Part shown: positions 1 through 7,790 of the stretch, in pieces
Layout: the number at the start of each line of letters is the position of its first letter
How positions within the stretch are numbered: the first letter of the stretch is position 1
Source of the DNA: DATJUF01 sp035524095
Lineage (GTDB): Bacteria; Desulfobacterota; Binatia; Binatales; Binataceae
Length of the DNA: 44,545 nt
Assembly: GCA_035524095.1 (NCBI GenBank)
Contig: DATKPK010000067.1
Location: 1-44,545 of the forward strand
Reading direction: 5' to 3'
The notes under the pieces: generated by a model
The model's input: the letters and a program-made list of their open reading frames with translations, nothing else
The model's database searches: none
What the model was told of the DNA's origin: nothing
Position numbers and translations under genes: made by a program

Positions 1-1
1 G

Positions 2-133
2 CAACAGGTGCTGGCGGTTATGCCTGACGGGTCAGACGCGGTGCTGGGGGTTAGCGACGAGGTGAGTCCGGGAGTGATCACCTCGGCGGCGGATAGTCAG
101 TTCACATACGTGGTGATGCCGATGCGGCTGTAG
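2..133 (+). CDS. C-terminal end of an unrecognised protein (partial)
   Basis: An open frame enters from the left edge and stops at TAG 131-133, giving the last 43 residues of a protein that begins outside the window. The tail is rich in Val, Asp and Ser and ends VVMPMRL. I recognise no domain, and the piece is too short to assign a function. It is called because the frame is open from the edge, its codon use resembles the neighbouring high-GC genes, and the next gene starts 56 bases later. An alternative is that this is a chance open frame. Confidence 0.45.
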   Translation, partial: QQVLAVMPDGSDAVLGVSDEVSPGVITSAADSQFTYVVMPMRL

Positions 134-189
134 GCTATCGCGGGATCGGTGGCGCCGGCGAAGCTGAAAGAAAGGAAAGGCTATGGAAA

Positions 190-336
190 ATGACCACTAA
201 GGTTCAACCTGTTAAGGCAAATAATGGAAAGTGTACAAAATGCGGTAAAAATGGGAGGCGCTTGCGAGTCCTAACTGCGTACCTCTGCGAAAGCTGTCTC
301 ATTAGAGCAGCTGCGAAAAGTAGCAGGTGGGAATAG
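190..336 (+). CDS. 48-residue four-cysteine zinc-ribbon protein
   Basis: A small protein of 48 residues starting at ATG 190 behind a purine-rich GGAAAGG about 10 nt upstream. It has two CxxC knuckles, CTKC at residues 15-18 and CESC at 33-36, separated by 14 residues with a basic stretch (KNGRRLR) between them. This is the layout of a single zinc ribbon and suggests a metal-bound nucleic-acid or protein-binding module; no specific function can be given. Its TAG stop (334-336) directly abuts the stop of the minus-strand glycosyltransferase (337-339) with no gap, which argues that the frame is real. Base composition is more AT-rich than its neighbours. It could still be a chance ORF, but four cysteines in two CxxC pairs are unlikely by chance. 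Confidence 0.6.
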   Translation: MTTKVQPVKANNGKCTKCGKNGRRLRVLTAYLCESCLIRAAAKSSRWE

Positions 337-2118
337 CTAATGCGCAGTGTTCGTAGGTTCGACGAGGAGCATCGCGTTGAGGTCGTGTTCGCGAGGATCC
401 CAGGGATAGGTTGGTTCCGCGGCGAGTGTGGTGGTGGGGAAATCAAGTTCGCTGAGTTCGCGGCGGCGAACGATAATCCAATGCACTGAGCCGGTTTTCA
501 TCGCATTATCGAGATCGCGCAAGCGATCATACTCGGGAACGGGCTTGGGCAGATCGAGATAAAAATCCGGGCCGACGTTTTTGTAAAAGACCAATTCCGC
601 AGCGTGGTCATCGATAAGTTGCCGGACCTGTTCCGCAAAGGGCTTTTCGCCGCGATAGAGATCGTCGGCCGGAAACGCCATAACGAATAAGTAGAACATA
701 AAGAGATAGGCGATGACGGCGATGGAACCGAAAATTCGTTCGGCGACGAAATCGCGCGTCGCGTAAATTATCGCGGCAATCGAGCCGAGCCAGAAGATGC
801 CGAAGAGGACACGGTTGGGCGCGGAGGGGAGCAACGAATAGGGACGTGGCAGCGTGAGGTGAGGAGGGAAGAAGGCCAGGGTCGATAGGACGACGGCGAG
901 GACAATTACGCCATAGCCGATGTAGAGCAGACGGCGGGTCCAGGGGCTGAGTTCGGAAATCGGACGATCGAGCATCCGGGCGATGAGAATCGCGGCGGCG
1001 GGCAGGATCGGCAATATGTAGTAGCTGCGGCGGGAGCCCGAAAGAGTGAAGAAAATAAAGGTCGCCCAGAAAAAGACCAGGGCGAAGCGGGTGCGATGGG
1101 CGCGGGCGGGATCGGTGAAATGAAAGCGCTGGTGGGCGTGGAAGAGGGCGGCGGGCAGGAGCGCTGACCAGGGGGCCATCAGGGCGAAGATGACGTAGGT
1201 GTAGACGTAGATCGGGCCGCGATGATCGAAGGGGTCGAAATAGCGTTCGACGTTTTCGCGGTAGACCATGTAGAGGCCCTTGTCGGAGCCGGTCAGCCGT
1301 TGCGAGATGGCGAAAGGCAGGTAGTAGATCGTCAAGGCGAGCGCGAGGGCGATCGGCGTCTTCCAGTTGAAGAACCAGCGATTGTGATCAATCAGCCATC
1401 GGAGGCGGTTGGCGAGGCTGCCATGGAGAAGGTTGCGTCCAAGTTCGGCCCAGCCCTCGGCGAGGCAGCAATAAGTACCGAGGATAGTGAGAGGGAGGAC
1501 GAAGCCGAGCAGGCCTTTCATCAAGGAGGTGACGGCCATGATGAGCCATAGGGTGATGATCCACCATCCGGTGGGACGACGCTGATTAATGATGAAAAGG
1601 AGGAGGGCAGCGAGTTCGCCCGTGATGGTCTCGACGTCGGCGGAGGCGGTGCGGGAGAAGAAGACGAAGCTGAAGGAAGTGGCGAGGATGAATCCGGCCA
1701 TCACACCCGCGCGGAGATCGTAGAGGCGGCGTGCGAGGAAAATCAGCAGGGCGGCAGCAAATAGGCCGGCGAAAGCGGACGGAAGACGGGCGGCGGCTTC
1801 GTTCATCGCGCCGGTGATCCAGGTCGCGCCGATCACCAACCAGTAGGAGCCGAGGGGTTTATCGAAATAGACGCGGCCATTGATGGTCGGCCAGAAGTAG
1901 TTGTGAGTGAGAAGCATCTCGCGGGCGATTTCGGCCCAGCGGAATTCGGAGGCCCATAGAGCGCGTGCGCCGAGACGGGCGAAGAAAAGAATCGAGGTCA
2001 GGGCGAGGATGACCATTTCTTCGAGGCGCCAAGCTTGTTCCTCGGAGGGCATCGCGATGTCGTGGAGACCGGGATGGGTGGTGGCGGTCGAGGGGTCGGC
2101 GTCGTGCGGAGGGGTCAT
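337..2118 (-). CDS. GT39/ArnT-like membrane glycosyltransferase
   Basis: An integral membrane glycosyltransferase of the GT-C fold, about 593 residues. This family transfers a sugar from a polyprenyl-phosphate donor to lipid A, another lipid or a protein on the outer face of the inner membrane. The N-terminal periplasmic loop has the acidic motif SEFRWAEIAREM and then FDKPLGSYWL, typical of ArnT/PMT relatives, followed by about ten hydrophobic helices and a soluble C-terminal domain of about 110 residues. The frame is open further upstream to 2247, but that would run into the divergent hydrolase gene and add an Arg/Pro-rich low-complexity stretch, so the ATG at 2118 is preferred; no good ribosome site is visible there. 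The substrate cannot be told from sequence, and no lipid A modification genes lie nearby. Confidence 0.88.
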   Translation of the reverse strand: MTPPHDADPSTATTHPGLHDIAMPSEEQAWRLEEMVILALTSILFFARLGARALWASEFRWAEIAREMLLTHNYFWPTINGRVYFDKPLGSYWLVIGATWITGAMNEAAARLPSAFAGLFAAALLIFLARRLYDLRAGVMAGFILATSFSFVFFSRTASADVETITGELAALLLFIINQRRPTGWWIITLWLIMAVTSLMKGLLGFVLPLTILGTYCCLAEGWAELGRNLLHGSLANRLRWLIDHNRWFFNWKTPIALALALTIYYLPFAISQRLTGSDKGLYMVYRENVERYFDPFDHRGPIYVYTYVIFALMAPWSALLPAALFHAHQRFHFTDPARAHRTRFALVFFWATFIFFTLSGSRRSYYILPILPAAAILIARMLDRPISELSPWTRRLLYIGYGVIVLAVVLSTLAFFPPHLTLPRPYSLLPSAPNRVLFGIFWLGSIAAIIYATRDFVAERIFGSIAVIAYLFMFYLFVMAFPADDLYRGEKPFAEQVRQLIDDHAAELVFYKNVGPDFYLDLPKPVPEYDRLRDLDNAMKTGSVHWIIVRRRELSELDFPTTTLAAEPTYPWDPREHDLNAMLLVEPTNTAH

Positions 2119-2219
2119 TGGAGAAAGCTTTACAAGGCGATTGAGAGAGGGCAAGGCAGGGGCGGTGCGGCGTCGACGAGAGCGAAGGGTCGGACGGCGC
2201 GGGGGAGTCGGGGAATCGG

Positions 2220-3140
2220 ATGGGTAACCGTGGATTAGAATTAGCAATTGAGCTGAGCCGAATGGCGCGGCGGACGCGGCGTCCGACAGTAGTGGAACTC
2301 GGGCGGCTGGCGGAATTGCGTGCCGAATATGAAGAGCTTGCGGAGGGGAATCGGTTACCCGGCGGGGTGAATCGTGAGGCGGTCGTGGCAGGCGGTATCA
2401 GCGCGGAGTGGGTGAGCGGAGCGGCACCGAGTGGTGGGGGCGTCGTGTTGTATCTGCACGGCGGATGTTACGGGATGGGGTCGGTAGAGAGCCATCGCGA
2501 GTTGATGACGCGGATCGCGATCGCGGCGTCGATGCGGGCAATAGGAATCAATTATCGGCTAGCGCCGGCAAATCCTTTCCCGGCGGCGGTCGAGGATGCG
2601 TCGGCGGCCTATCGGTGGCTATTGGAAGAAGGAATCGAAGCGCATCGGATCGTGATCGCGGGAGATTCGGCCGGCGCGGGTCTCGCGATCGCGGCGACGA
2701 TAAAGATGCGCGACGAGGGAGTGGCGTTACCAGCGGCGCTGGTGTGTATCTCGCCGTGGGTGGATCTGGCGGTCATGGGGGAATCGATGGAGAGCAAGGC
2801 GGCAGAAGATCCAATCGTCAGCCGCGCGATGTTGTCAGAATGGGCGAAACTATACTTGGGGAAGAATGATGCGCGGACGCCGCTCGCGTCGCCATTATAT
2901 GCAGAGTTGCGGGGGCTGCCGCCGATGATGATTCAGGTTGGATCGGCGGAAGTACTACTTGATGATGCAAAGGGGCTGGCGGAGAGGGCGTCGGCGGCGG
3001 GGGTGGAGACCAGGCTGGAGGTGTGGCCGGAGATGATTCACGTGTGGCATAGCTTTGCGGCGGTGATGGCTGAAGGGCGGGAGGCGATCGAGGGAATCGG
3101 TAGGTTCGTGCGGGAGCGGGTCGGGAGAGATTCACGATAG
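2220..3140 (+). CDS. Alpha/beta hydrolase, HSL-type esterase
   Basis: A soluble carboxylesterase/lipase of the hormone-sensitive-lipase family (306 residues). The oxyanion-hole motif HGG is at about residues 79-81 (LYLHGGCYG). The nucleophile elbow GDSAGAG follows at about 147, then an aspartate region near LLDDA and the catalytic histidine in MIHVWHSF near residue 266. The N-terminal 60 residues form the usual helical cap. It starts at ATG 2220, divergent from the glycosyltransferase. Enzymes of this family hydrolyse short acyl esters; the natural substrate is unknown. No operon partner follows on this strand, since the next gene converges from the minus strand. Confidence 0.92.
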   Translation: MGNRGLELAIELSRMARRTRRPTVVELGRLAELRAEYEELAEGNRLPGGVNREAVVAGGISAEWVSGAAPSGGGVVLYLHGGCYGMGSVESHRELMTRIAIAASMRAIGINYRLAPANPFPAAVEDASAAYRWLLEEGIEAHRIVIAGDSAGAGLAIAATIKMRDEGVALPAALVCISPWVDLAVMGESMESKAAEDPIVSRAMLSEWAKLYLGKNDARTPLASPLYAELRGLPPMMIQVGSAEVLLDDAKGLAERASAAGVETRLEVWPEMIHVWHSFAAVMAEGREAIEGIGRFVRERVGRDSR

Positions 3141-3191
3141 GATCGGGAGATCTGGTTTAAGCTTGAGGGTGATATCCAAGGAAAATGGAGT

Positions 3192-3932
3192 TTACCTTCG
3201 CGCGCGGATTTCAGCCGCAAGTATATTAGGGCTTTTGGTTCGAGCATTGCGGGTGGCTTTAAGCAGAACCGCTTCACTAAATCCAGCGGTCTGGAACTCA
3301 GCAAGAAAGGCGCCGCCTTCCTTTGCCCCGGCGATTCAGGCGAACCAATTGTCTTCACTGGCCTGAACCTCAGGTGGCAGTGGCCCAATGAGGATCAACT
3401 CGGCAGCATAGACGAATCCGCCCAATCGAACGACGCGTGCAAGTTCGGTAAAAATCTGTGTCCTCGCCGGATTTAGGTTGAAGAATCCGTTGACGATCGC
3501 AACGTCAACCGCGCCCGATTTTATAGGAAGGCTCTCGCCAGCAGCGCGACAGAAATGTACATTTGCGGCGTTCGCTTGGAGTGCGGCACTACGAGCCCGC
3601 AGCAGCATCGGTTGACTAAAGTCGACGCCGACGACAAGACCGTCCGCTCCGACACGCCGTCCGGCGATCAGTGAATCGAAGCCTGCTCCGCATCCGAGGT
3701 CAAGGACTCGAGAGCTTGGCGGAAAATTTGCGAATATCGAGACGTTAGACACTCCTGAGAAGGCTTCAATTGAAATTGATGGTATCGTTTGGAGCTGCGT
3801 CGCGGGATAGTCGAGGCTTTCCGCAAACGTGCGTCCGACAGGGAAGCGATGCTCACTTTGAGGGGCGAGGGCAGCCTTTGTATAGGCTTCACAAACCGCA
3901 GCCCTGAGCCGCTCTCTGTGAAGGGTTATCAC
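3192..3932 (-). CDS. ArsM-like SAM methyltransferase, candidate selenoprotein (UGA at 3336-3338)
   Basis: A class I SAM-dependent methyltransferase related to arsenite methyltransferase (ArsM). The SAM-binding motif VLDLGCGAGFDSLIA is at residues 76-90, an acidic VGVDFS at 102-107, and NGFFNLNP at 148-155, matching the ArsM 'NCVINLSP' region. A TGA codon at 3336-3338 would end it after 198 residues, right after EDNWFA. The same frame then continues for 47 sense codons to TAA at 3192 and reads IAGAKEGGAFLAEFQTAGF, exactly the ArsM-family C-terminal continuation ('CxAGA...FL...AGF'). The UGA replaces the conserved cysteine before that AGA motif, which in ArsM proteins helps bind As(III). A SECIS-like hairpin lies just downstream. 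The full product is 246 residues with Sec at 199. The start is GTG 3932, with an in-frame TGA immediately upstream. The cysteine at the NCVINLSP position is Gly149 here, so the substrate may not be arsenite. Confidence 0.8.
3301..3326 (-). promoter_or_regulatory. Bacterial SECIS-like stem-loop after the in-frame UGA
   Basis: On the minus strand the UGA is followed by 9 nt and then the arm GCAAAGGAAGGC (3326-3315), a GGC loop (3314-3312) and the arm GCCUUUCUUGC (3311-3301). The arms form 11 base pairs with one G-U pair and one unpaired A. The loop begins 22 nt after the UGA and has G at its first two positions. Bacterial SECIS elements known to bind SelB sit in this distance range and need a G early in a small loop. 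The E. coli fdhF element has a bulged U rather than a bulged A, so recognition by this host's SelB is inference. Confidence 0.7.
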
Positions 3933-4003
3933 CTTTCAACGGGTCGAAAAGGGCACTGAGTTGCAATTAGACAAGCCACTATGTTCATAAAAAGTAGATG
4001 CCT

Positions 4004-4243
4004 TCAAGGCTCACTGACGAAATGAGCTTTTCCGTTGAAGGTGGGGGTGTCGAGGAATCTGCGGGTGCCGTCGAGGCCGGCGATAGGTACCGAGTCGGAA
4101 GTGATAGATGCAGTTGCTTGAGCAGAGAACCTGATCCCAATGAATGTGTTGGGGGCGATCTTGCCGCCGAAAAAACTGGACAATAGCAACATGAGGAACT
4201 TCGACATAAAGGCCGGTCGGCGGAGTGCCGGGATGTAGAAGCA
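4004..4243 (-). pseudogene. Decayed copy of the C-terminal SnoaL domain of the DLH fusion gene
   Basis: This stretch matches 5290-5515 at nucleotide level (for example GAACTTCGACATAA, TGATCCCAATG and GAGTCGGAAGTGA occur in both) and would encode the last ~75 residues of the SnoaL-like domain. Read on the minus strand it carries PTGLYVEVPHVAIVQF, then after shifts SDSVPIAGLDGTRRFLD, against PTGRYVEVPHVAIVQF and SDSLPIAGFDGARKFLD in the intact gene. At least two single-base deletions (one in the GCCCCCAACACATT region, one near CATCTATCACTT) break the frame. No start or catalytic N-terminus remains. The copy ends just where the serine hydrolase gene begins, so that gene separates it from its intact relative. 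Confidence 0.82.
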
Positions 4244-4246
4244 GGG

Positions 4247-5149
4247 ATGCCGAGCAAACGGATCATCACTGGTGAGGCGGGGCAGGCGTCTGGTCAACTG
4301 CTGCTCGTGCCGTGGTGGAGCTTTACAAAGACCGTCCTTGCCGGGGCGGTGCTTGCGTTAGCCGCTCGCCGGCGCCTTGATCTCGATGAGCCGATAAAAG
4401 GAATGCAGTATAGCCTGCGAAATCTGCTGCAACATACCTCTGGACTTCCTGACTATGGGGGCATGGCCGATTATCAGGCCGCTGTAGCTGCCGGTGAGAA
4501 ACCATGGTCCCGCGATAAGCTTCTCGAGCGTATGAAATTGGACAAACTCCTATTCGAGCCTGGATGCTCGTGGTCGTACTCGAATATTGGATATCTCATT
4601 GTCAGGCAGATAATTGAACGTACCACAGGTCTGGGATTGGACGAGAGCATCCGCGGGCTCCTGTTCGATCCGCTAGGTATCGAGGGCGCTTTCGTTGCCG
4701 CGAGTATCGGGGATTTGGAGCGCACCGTTTGGGGCAATGAGCGACGGTATGACCCCGGCTGGGTCTATCATGGCTTGGTGGTCGGGTCGCCATCCGCCGC
4801 CGCTTCGTTTCTGCATGGTCTATTGTTTGGCGCCCTTCTCCCGGCATACCTGAAGACTGAAATGCTCAATCCCGTATCGGCGGGAGGACCATTTCCGGGG
4901 CGTCCGTTCGTGGCACCGAGCTATGGTCTGGGCGTCATGATGGACCCGAAAAATCAGTTAGGTCTTGTGGTAGGCCATACCGGTCAAGGACCAGGAAGCA
5001 CGGCAGCCGTCTATTCGTTCCCAGGTTTCGAGGAGCCCCGCACGCTGGCGGCATTTATCGACAATGATGATGCCGAAGCTTCTGGAGCACTGGAAATGCA
5101 TCTGCAAAACCTCGTGAGCAGTGACGGCACGCGTGGTCCTTCAGACTGA
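4247..5149 (+). CDS. Beta-lactamase-fold serine hydrolase (class C/esterase type)
   Basis: A penicillin-binding-protein-like serine hydrolase of 300 residues. The SxxK nucleophile motif is SFTK at about residues 25-28 within WWSFTKTVLAGAVLALA, the YxN motif is YSN at about 110, and HTGQGPG near residue 245 is the third active-site box. Such proteins are esterases, D-aminopeptidases or lactamases of unknown physiological role. The SxxK lies only about 25 residues from the start, shorter than usual for the family, and the ATG at 4247 follows the end of the decayed SnoaL copy with only GCAGGG in front. The true N-terminus may have been lost or rewritten at that junction. There is no signal peptide, so a cytoplasmic location is likely. 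Confidence 0.85.
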   Translation: MPSKRIITGEAGQASGQLLLVPWWSFTKTVLAGAVLALAARRRLDLDEPIKGMQYSLRNLLQHTSGLPDYGGMADYQAAVAAGEKPWSRDKLLERMKLDKLLFEPGCSWSYSNIGYLIVRQIIERTTGLGLDESIRGLLFDPLGIEGAFVAASIGDLERTVWGNERRYDPGWVYHGLVVGSPSAAASFLHGLLFGALLPAYLKTEMLNPVSAGGPFPGRPFVAPSYGLGVMMDPKNQLGLVVGHTGQGPGSTAAVYSFPGFEEPRTLAAFIDNDDAEASGALEMHLQNLVSSDGTRGPSD

Positions 5150-5276
5150 CCTATCAACTGAGACGCTTTCGACTGGTGATGAGACTAGTGGCAAATCAAT
5201 GCGACGACGTAATCGGCACCATCTTCCGGAGCGTCATCGCATTAAGAGCGACGGCGGTGAGGGCGAGTCAGATGGA

Positions 5277-6491
5277 TCAGCGAGATTTGGTGATGAGGGT
5301 GTTGGAGGGGAGAGAGGGGTCGAGGAATTTGCGGGCGCCGTCGAAACCGGCGATCGGTAGTGAGTCGGAAGTGAGTAAACCTAGTTGCTTGAGCAAGGAA
5401 GCATGATCCCAATGGATGTGTTCGTGGGCGACTTTGTTACCGCGAAATTGAACAATAGCAACGTGAGGAACTTCGACATAACGGCCGGTTGGTGGAATGC
5501 CAGGTAGCATGAAGTCTATTTCGCGGTCGTGAGTAAAGCTGAGAATGAATTCGTCGACGAGACGGTCAGGGCCGATGGTGCGGGTGAGTGGGATAATCTT
5601 AGTATCGGGGGGAAGCCGCGGGATGAAGTGGTTAGCGTAGAAGGCGCGCAGGGCGTCGTGGCCGTAACCGCCGGTCATGGTCGGGATGTGATTGACGTAG
5701 GGCTGAGGGACCATCGTGCGCATCGTGGCAGCGGCGTCGTGATCGATGAATTCGCAGGCGGTGTGGCGTTCCCAGAGGTCGCTCAGGTCGAAGCGCGGGC
5801 CGATGACGGAGTGCATCAGGCCGAGCGAGCGTGAGTGGGCGAGGCTCGCGGCGAAAGGGTGGAAGCTCGCGCGGCGGTCGCAATTGAAGCCGTGGGCGGC
5901 GCCAGCGTAGACATAGAATTCGGCGTGATCGTGAGCGGCGAGAGCGGTGCGGACGGTCTCACGCGAGGAGGCCGGAATCGCGGTGTCCTCAGCACCCCAA
6001 TGAAGCATGATCGGGCCGCGAATGGAGGCAGCCTCGGCGGCGTGATGTTCGATGCCGCCGCCATAGTAGCTAATTGCTACGTCGGGGGTGGCGCGGGCGG
6101 CAGTGAGAAAGGCGAGGCGACCGCCGAAGCAGAAGCCGATGACAGCGGCTTTGCCGGTGGAAGACGGCATCGCGCGGACGTAGTCGAGGGTCGTTGCGAT
6201 ATCGCCGATAGCCAAATCGATATTACATTGCGTGGCGAGAGCGCGGCCGTCGCGGATACCCGCTTCATCGTAGGCGAGTTCAACGCCGGGCTGGACGCGC
6301 CAGAAGATATCAGGGGCGATGGCGATGTAGCCCTCCTCGGCATAACGGTCGCATATGGAGCGGATATGAGCGTTGACACCGAAGATTTCCTGAAGGACGA
6401 CGATGGCGGGGGCCGGGACGGAATCGGGCTGGGCGAGCCAGGCATTGAAGGAACCGCCCGCAGCGGAGATAGTGACTGTCGATGATTGCAT
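5277..6491 (-). CDS. Dienelactone hydrolase fused to a SnoaL-like domain
   Basis: A two-domain protein of 404 residues. Residues 1-225 are a dienelactone hydrolase: the nucleophile is the cysteine in GFCFGGR near 118-124, the acid is the Asp in HWGAEDTAIP, and the base is the His in AAHGFNCD. Such enzymes open lactone rings made in chloro- or hydroxyaromatic breakdown. Residues about 230-404 form an NTF2/SnoaL-like cone with HDAAATMRTMV, PTGRYVEVPHV and HIHWDHASLL, a fold that can bind or cyclise small ligands. The start ATG 6491 has AAGGA 8 nt upstream. It is the last gene of a minus-strand run with the small conserved protein (25 nt gap) and the SDR. A broken copy of its C-terminal domain lies 1 kb away. 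Confidence 0.88.
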   Translation of the reverse strand: MQSSTVTISAAGGSFNAWLAQPDSVPAPAIVVLQEIFGVNAHIRSICDRYAEEGYIAIAPDIFWRVQPGVELAYDEAGIRDGRALATQCNIDLAIGDIATTLDYVRAMPSSTGKAAVIGFCFGGRLAFLTAARATPDVAISYYGGGIEHHAAEAASIRGPIMLHWGAEDTAIPASSRETVRTALAAHDHAEFYVYAGAAHGFNCDRRASFHPFAASLAHSRSLGLMHSVIGPRFDLSDLWERHTACEFIDHDAAATMRTMVPQPYVNHIPTMTGGYGHDALRAFYANHFIPRLPPDTKIIPLTRTIGPDRLVDEFILSFTHDREIDFMLPGIPPTGRYVEVPHVAIVQFRGNKVAHEHIHWDHASLLKQLGLLTSDSLPIAGFDGARKFLDPSLPSNTLITKSR

Positions 6492-6516
6492 GGCAGATTC
6501 CTTCGATGCGGCTGGA

Positions 6517-6861
6517 TCAGGCTTCGTAATGAGATAAGTGTTCGCTAAGAGAGCCGCGGGGCGGATTGTTCAAATCGACTCCAGTAATTTCGAGAAACCG
6601 CGACTTGAACCAGAGATCGAAAGGGTCGCGCGAGAGGGCGAACTGTTGCAGCGAGTCAGGAACGTTGCGCGCTTCAATATAGCCGATAACAACATCGTAG
6701 CTCTCAAGATGCTGCAAGAACCATGATTCCCTGACGATACCGATGCGGCGCTCCGAACGGTCATATTCGGCCTTGCGGGCGCTATCCAGGTCACGAAAGA
6801 AGTCACGTGCTTCTGAGGTCTTGCCGACAAGAACACGCAACGCGAAACATACCTGTTCCAT
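6517..6861 (-). CDS. Small conserved protein, possibly DUF6176-like
   Basis: A 114-residue soluble protein starting at ATG 6861, with AAAGGACG 8 nt upstream; the open frame runs further to 6975, but that extension has no ribosome site. It opens with EQVCFALRVLVGKTSEARDF, an alternating beta strand then helix, and continues with an EAR/DSL segment and RDPFDLWFKSRF. The pattern looks like a ferredoxin-like alpha/beta barrel fold such as DUF6176 or a dimeric monooxygenase relative. The family name is a guess from pattern. It sits between the SDR and the dienelactone hydrolase fusion, so a role in the same catabolic step is plausible but unproven. Confidence 0.78.
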   Translation of the reverse strand: MEQVCFALRVLVGKTSEARDFFRDLDSARKAEYDRSERRIGIVRESWFLQHLESYDVVIGYIEARNVPDSLQQFALSRDPFDLWFKSRFLEITGVDLNNPPRGSLSEHLSHYEA

Positions 6862-6925
6862 TTGGGTCGTCCTTTGATTTGGCAAACATCGAATAGTCAG
6901 TGGGTTATAAACACGCCCAAGTGAT

Positions 6926-7756
6926 TCAAGTCTTGCCGTAGGTAAAGGAGGGGCCGGCATAAAGGTTGCCGCCATATAGCGAATCCGCCCTCGCGGTCGA
7001 GCCGGCCGTAAGGCCGCCGTCGACGATCATCGCCTGACCGGTAATCCACTGGGACTCGTCGCTGGCGAGGAAGAGGGCCATGTTGGCGATGTCCTCAGGA
7101 TGGCCGGCGCGATTGAGTGGACAAGCAGCGGCCAATAGTTGCTCGATGATGTTCGTATCGGTTGAGAGCATCCCGAAGATGGGCGTGTTGATGCCGCCCG
7201 GACAGATGCAATTCACGCGAATCTTATGTTTCGCCACTTCGAGCGCGACCGAGCGGGTGAGATTGATCACGGCGGCTTTAGCTGCGGTATAGGCGTGTGG
7301 TGCGTAACCGCCAGCGAGTCCAGCGACTGATGCGGTCGAGATGATGGAGCCGCCGCCGTTCTGGCGCATCGCGGGGACAGCGTGCTTCATACCAAGAAAG
7401 ACGCCGCGGGTGAGGACGGCAAATGAGCGGTCCCAATCTTCCACGGTCGTGCCCTCGATGGAACCGGCTGCGCCCCCGAGACCGGCGTTGTTGTAAATAA
7501 TATCGAGCTTGCCGAATTCCTTGAGAGCACGGGCAACGGCGGCTGCGATGTCAACTTCGGCGGAGACGTCGGTTTTCTGGAAGACGGCATTGCCGCCATT
7601 CTCACGGCATTCGCGGACGGCGGCAGCGCCACCATCGTCGTTGAGGTCGGCGATGACGACGTTGGCGCCTTCGCCGGCGAAGCGGATGGCGGTGCCACGG
7701 CCCATCCCGCTTGCGGCGCCGGTGATGATAGCAACTTTGTTATCGAGTCGGCCCAT
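6926..7756 (-). CDS. SDR-family NAD(P)-dependent oxidoreductase
   Basis: A classical short-chain dehydrogenase/reductase of about 276 residues. The Rossmann motif TGAASGMG is near residues 12-19, NNAG near 90, the catalytic Ser in STASVAG near 145, and YTAAK supplies the catalytic Tyr and Lys. The C-terminus has PEDIANMALFLASDES and VDGG, typical of the family. It would oxidise an alcohol or reduce a ketone with NAD(P). The start is ATG 7756 with GAGGTG 6 nt upstream, preferred over the GTG three codons earlier. It is the second gene of a probable minus-strand operon with the membrane protein upstream (34 nt gap) and the small protein and hydrolase fusion downstream. Confidence 0.93.
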   Translation of the reverse strand: MGRLDNKVAIITGAASGMGRGTAIRFAGEGANVVIADLNDDGGAAAVRECRENGGNAVFQKTDVSAEVDIAAAVARALKEFGKLDIIYNNAGLGGAAGSIEGTTVEDWDRSFAVLTRGVFLGMKHAVPAMRQNGGGSIISTASVAGLAGGYAPHAYTAAKAAVINLTRSVALEVAKHKIRVNCICPGGINTPIFGMLSTDTNIIEQLLAAACPLNRAGHPEDIANMALFLASDESQWITGQAMIVDGGLTAGSTARADSLYGGNLYAGPSFTYGKT

Positions 7757-7790
7757 TGGAATCACCTCGGTTGATGTCTGGAGTTGGACA

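Noticed and set aside
5835..6485. A 216-codon plus-strand open frame
   Set aside because: It is antisense to the dienelactone hydrolase domain and is Gly/Ala/Asp-rich low complexity.
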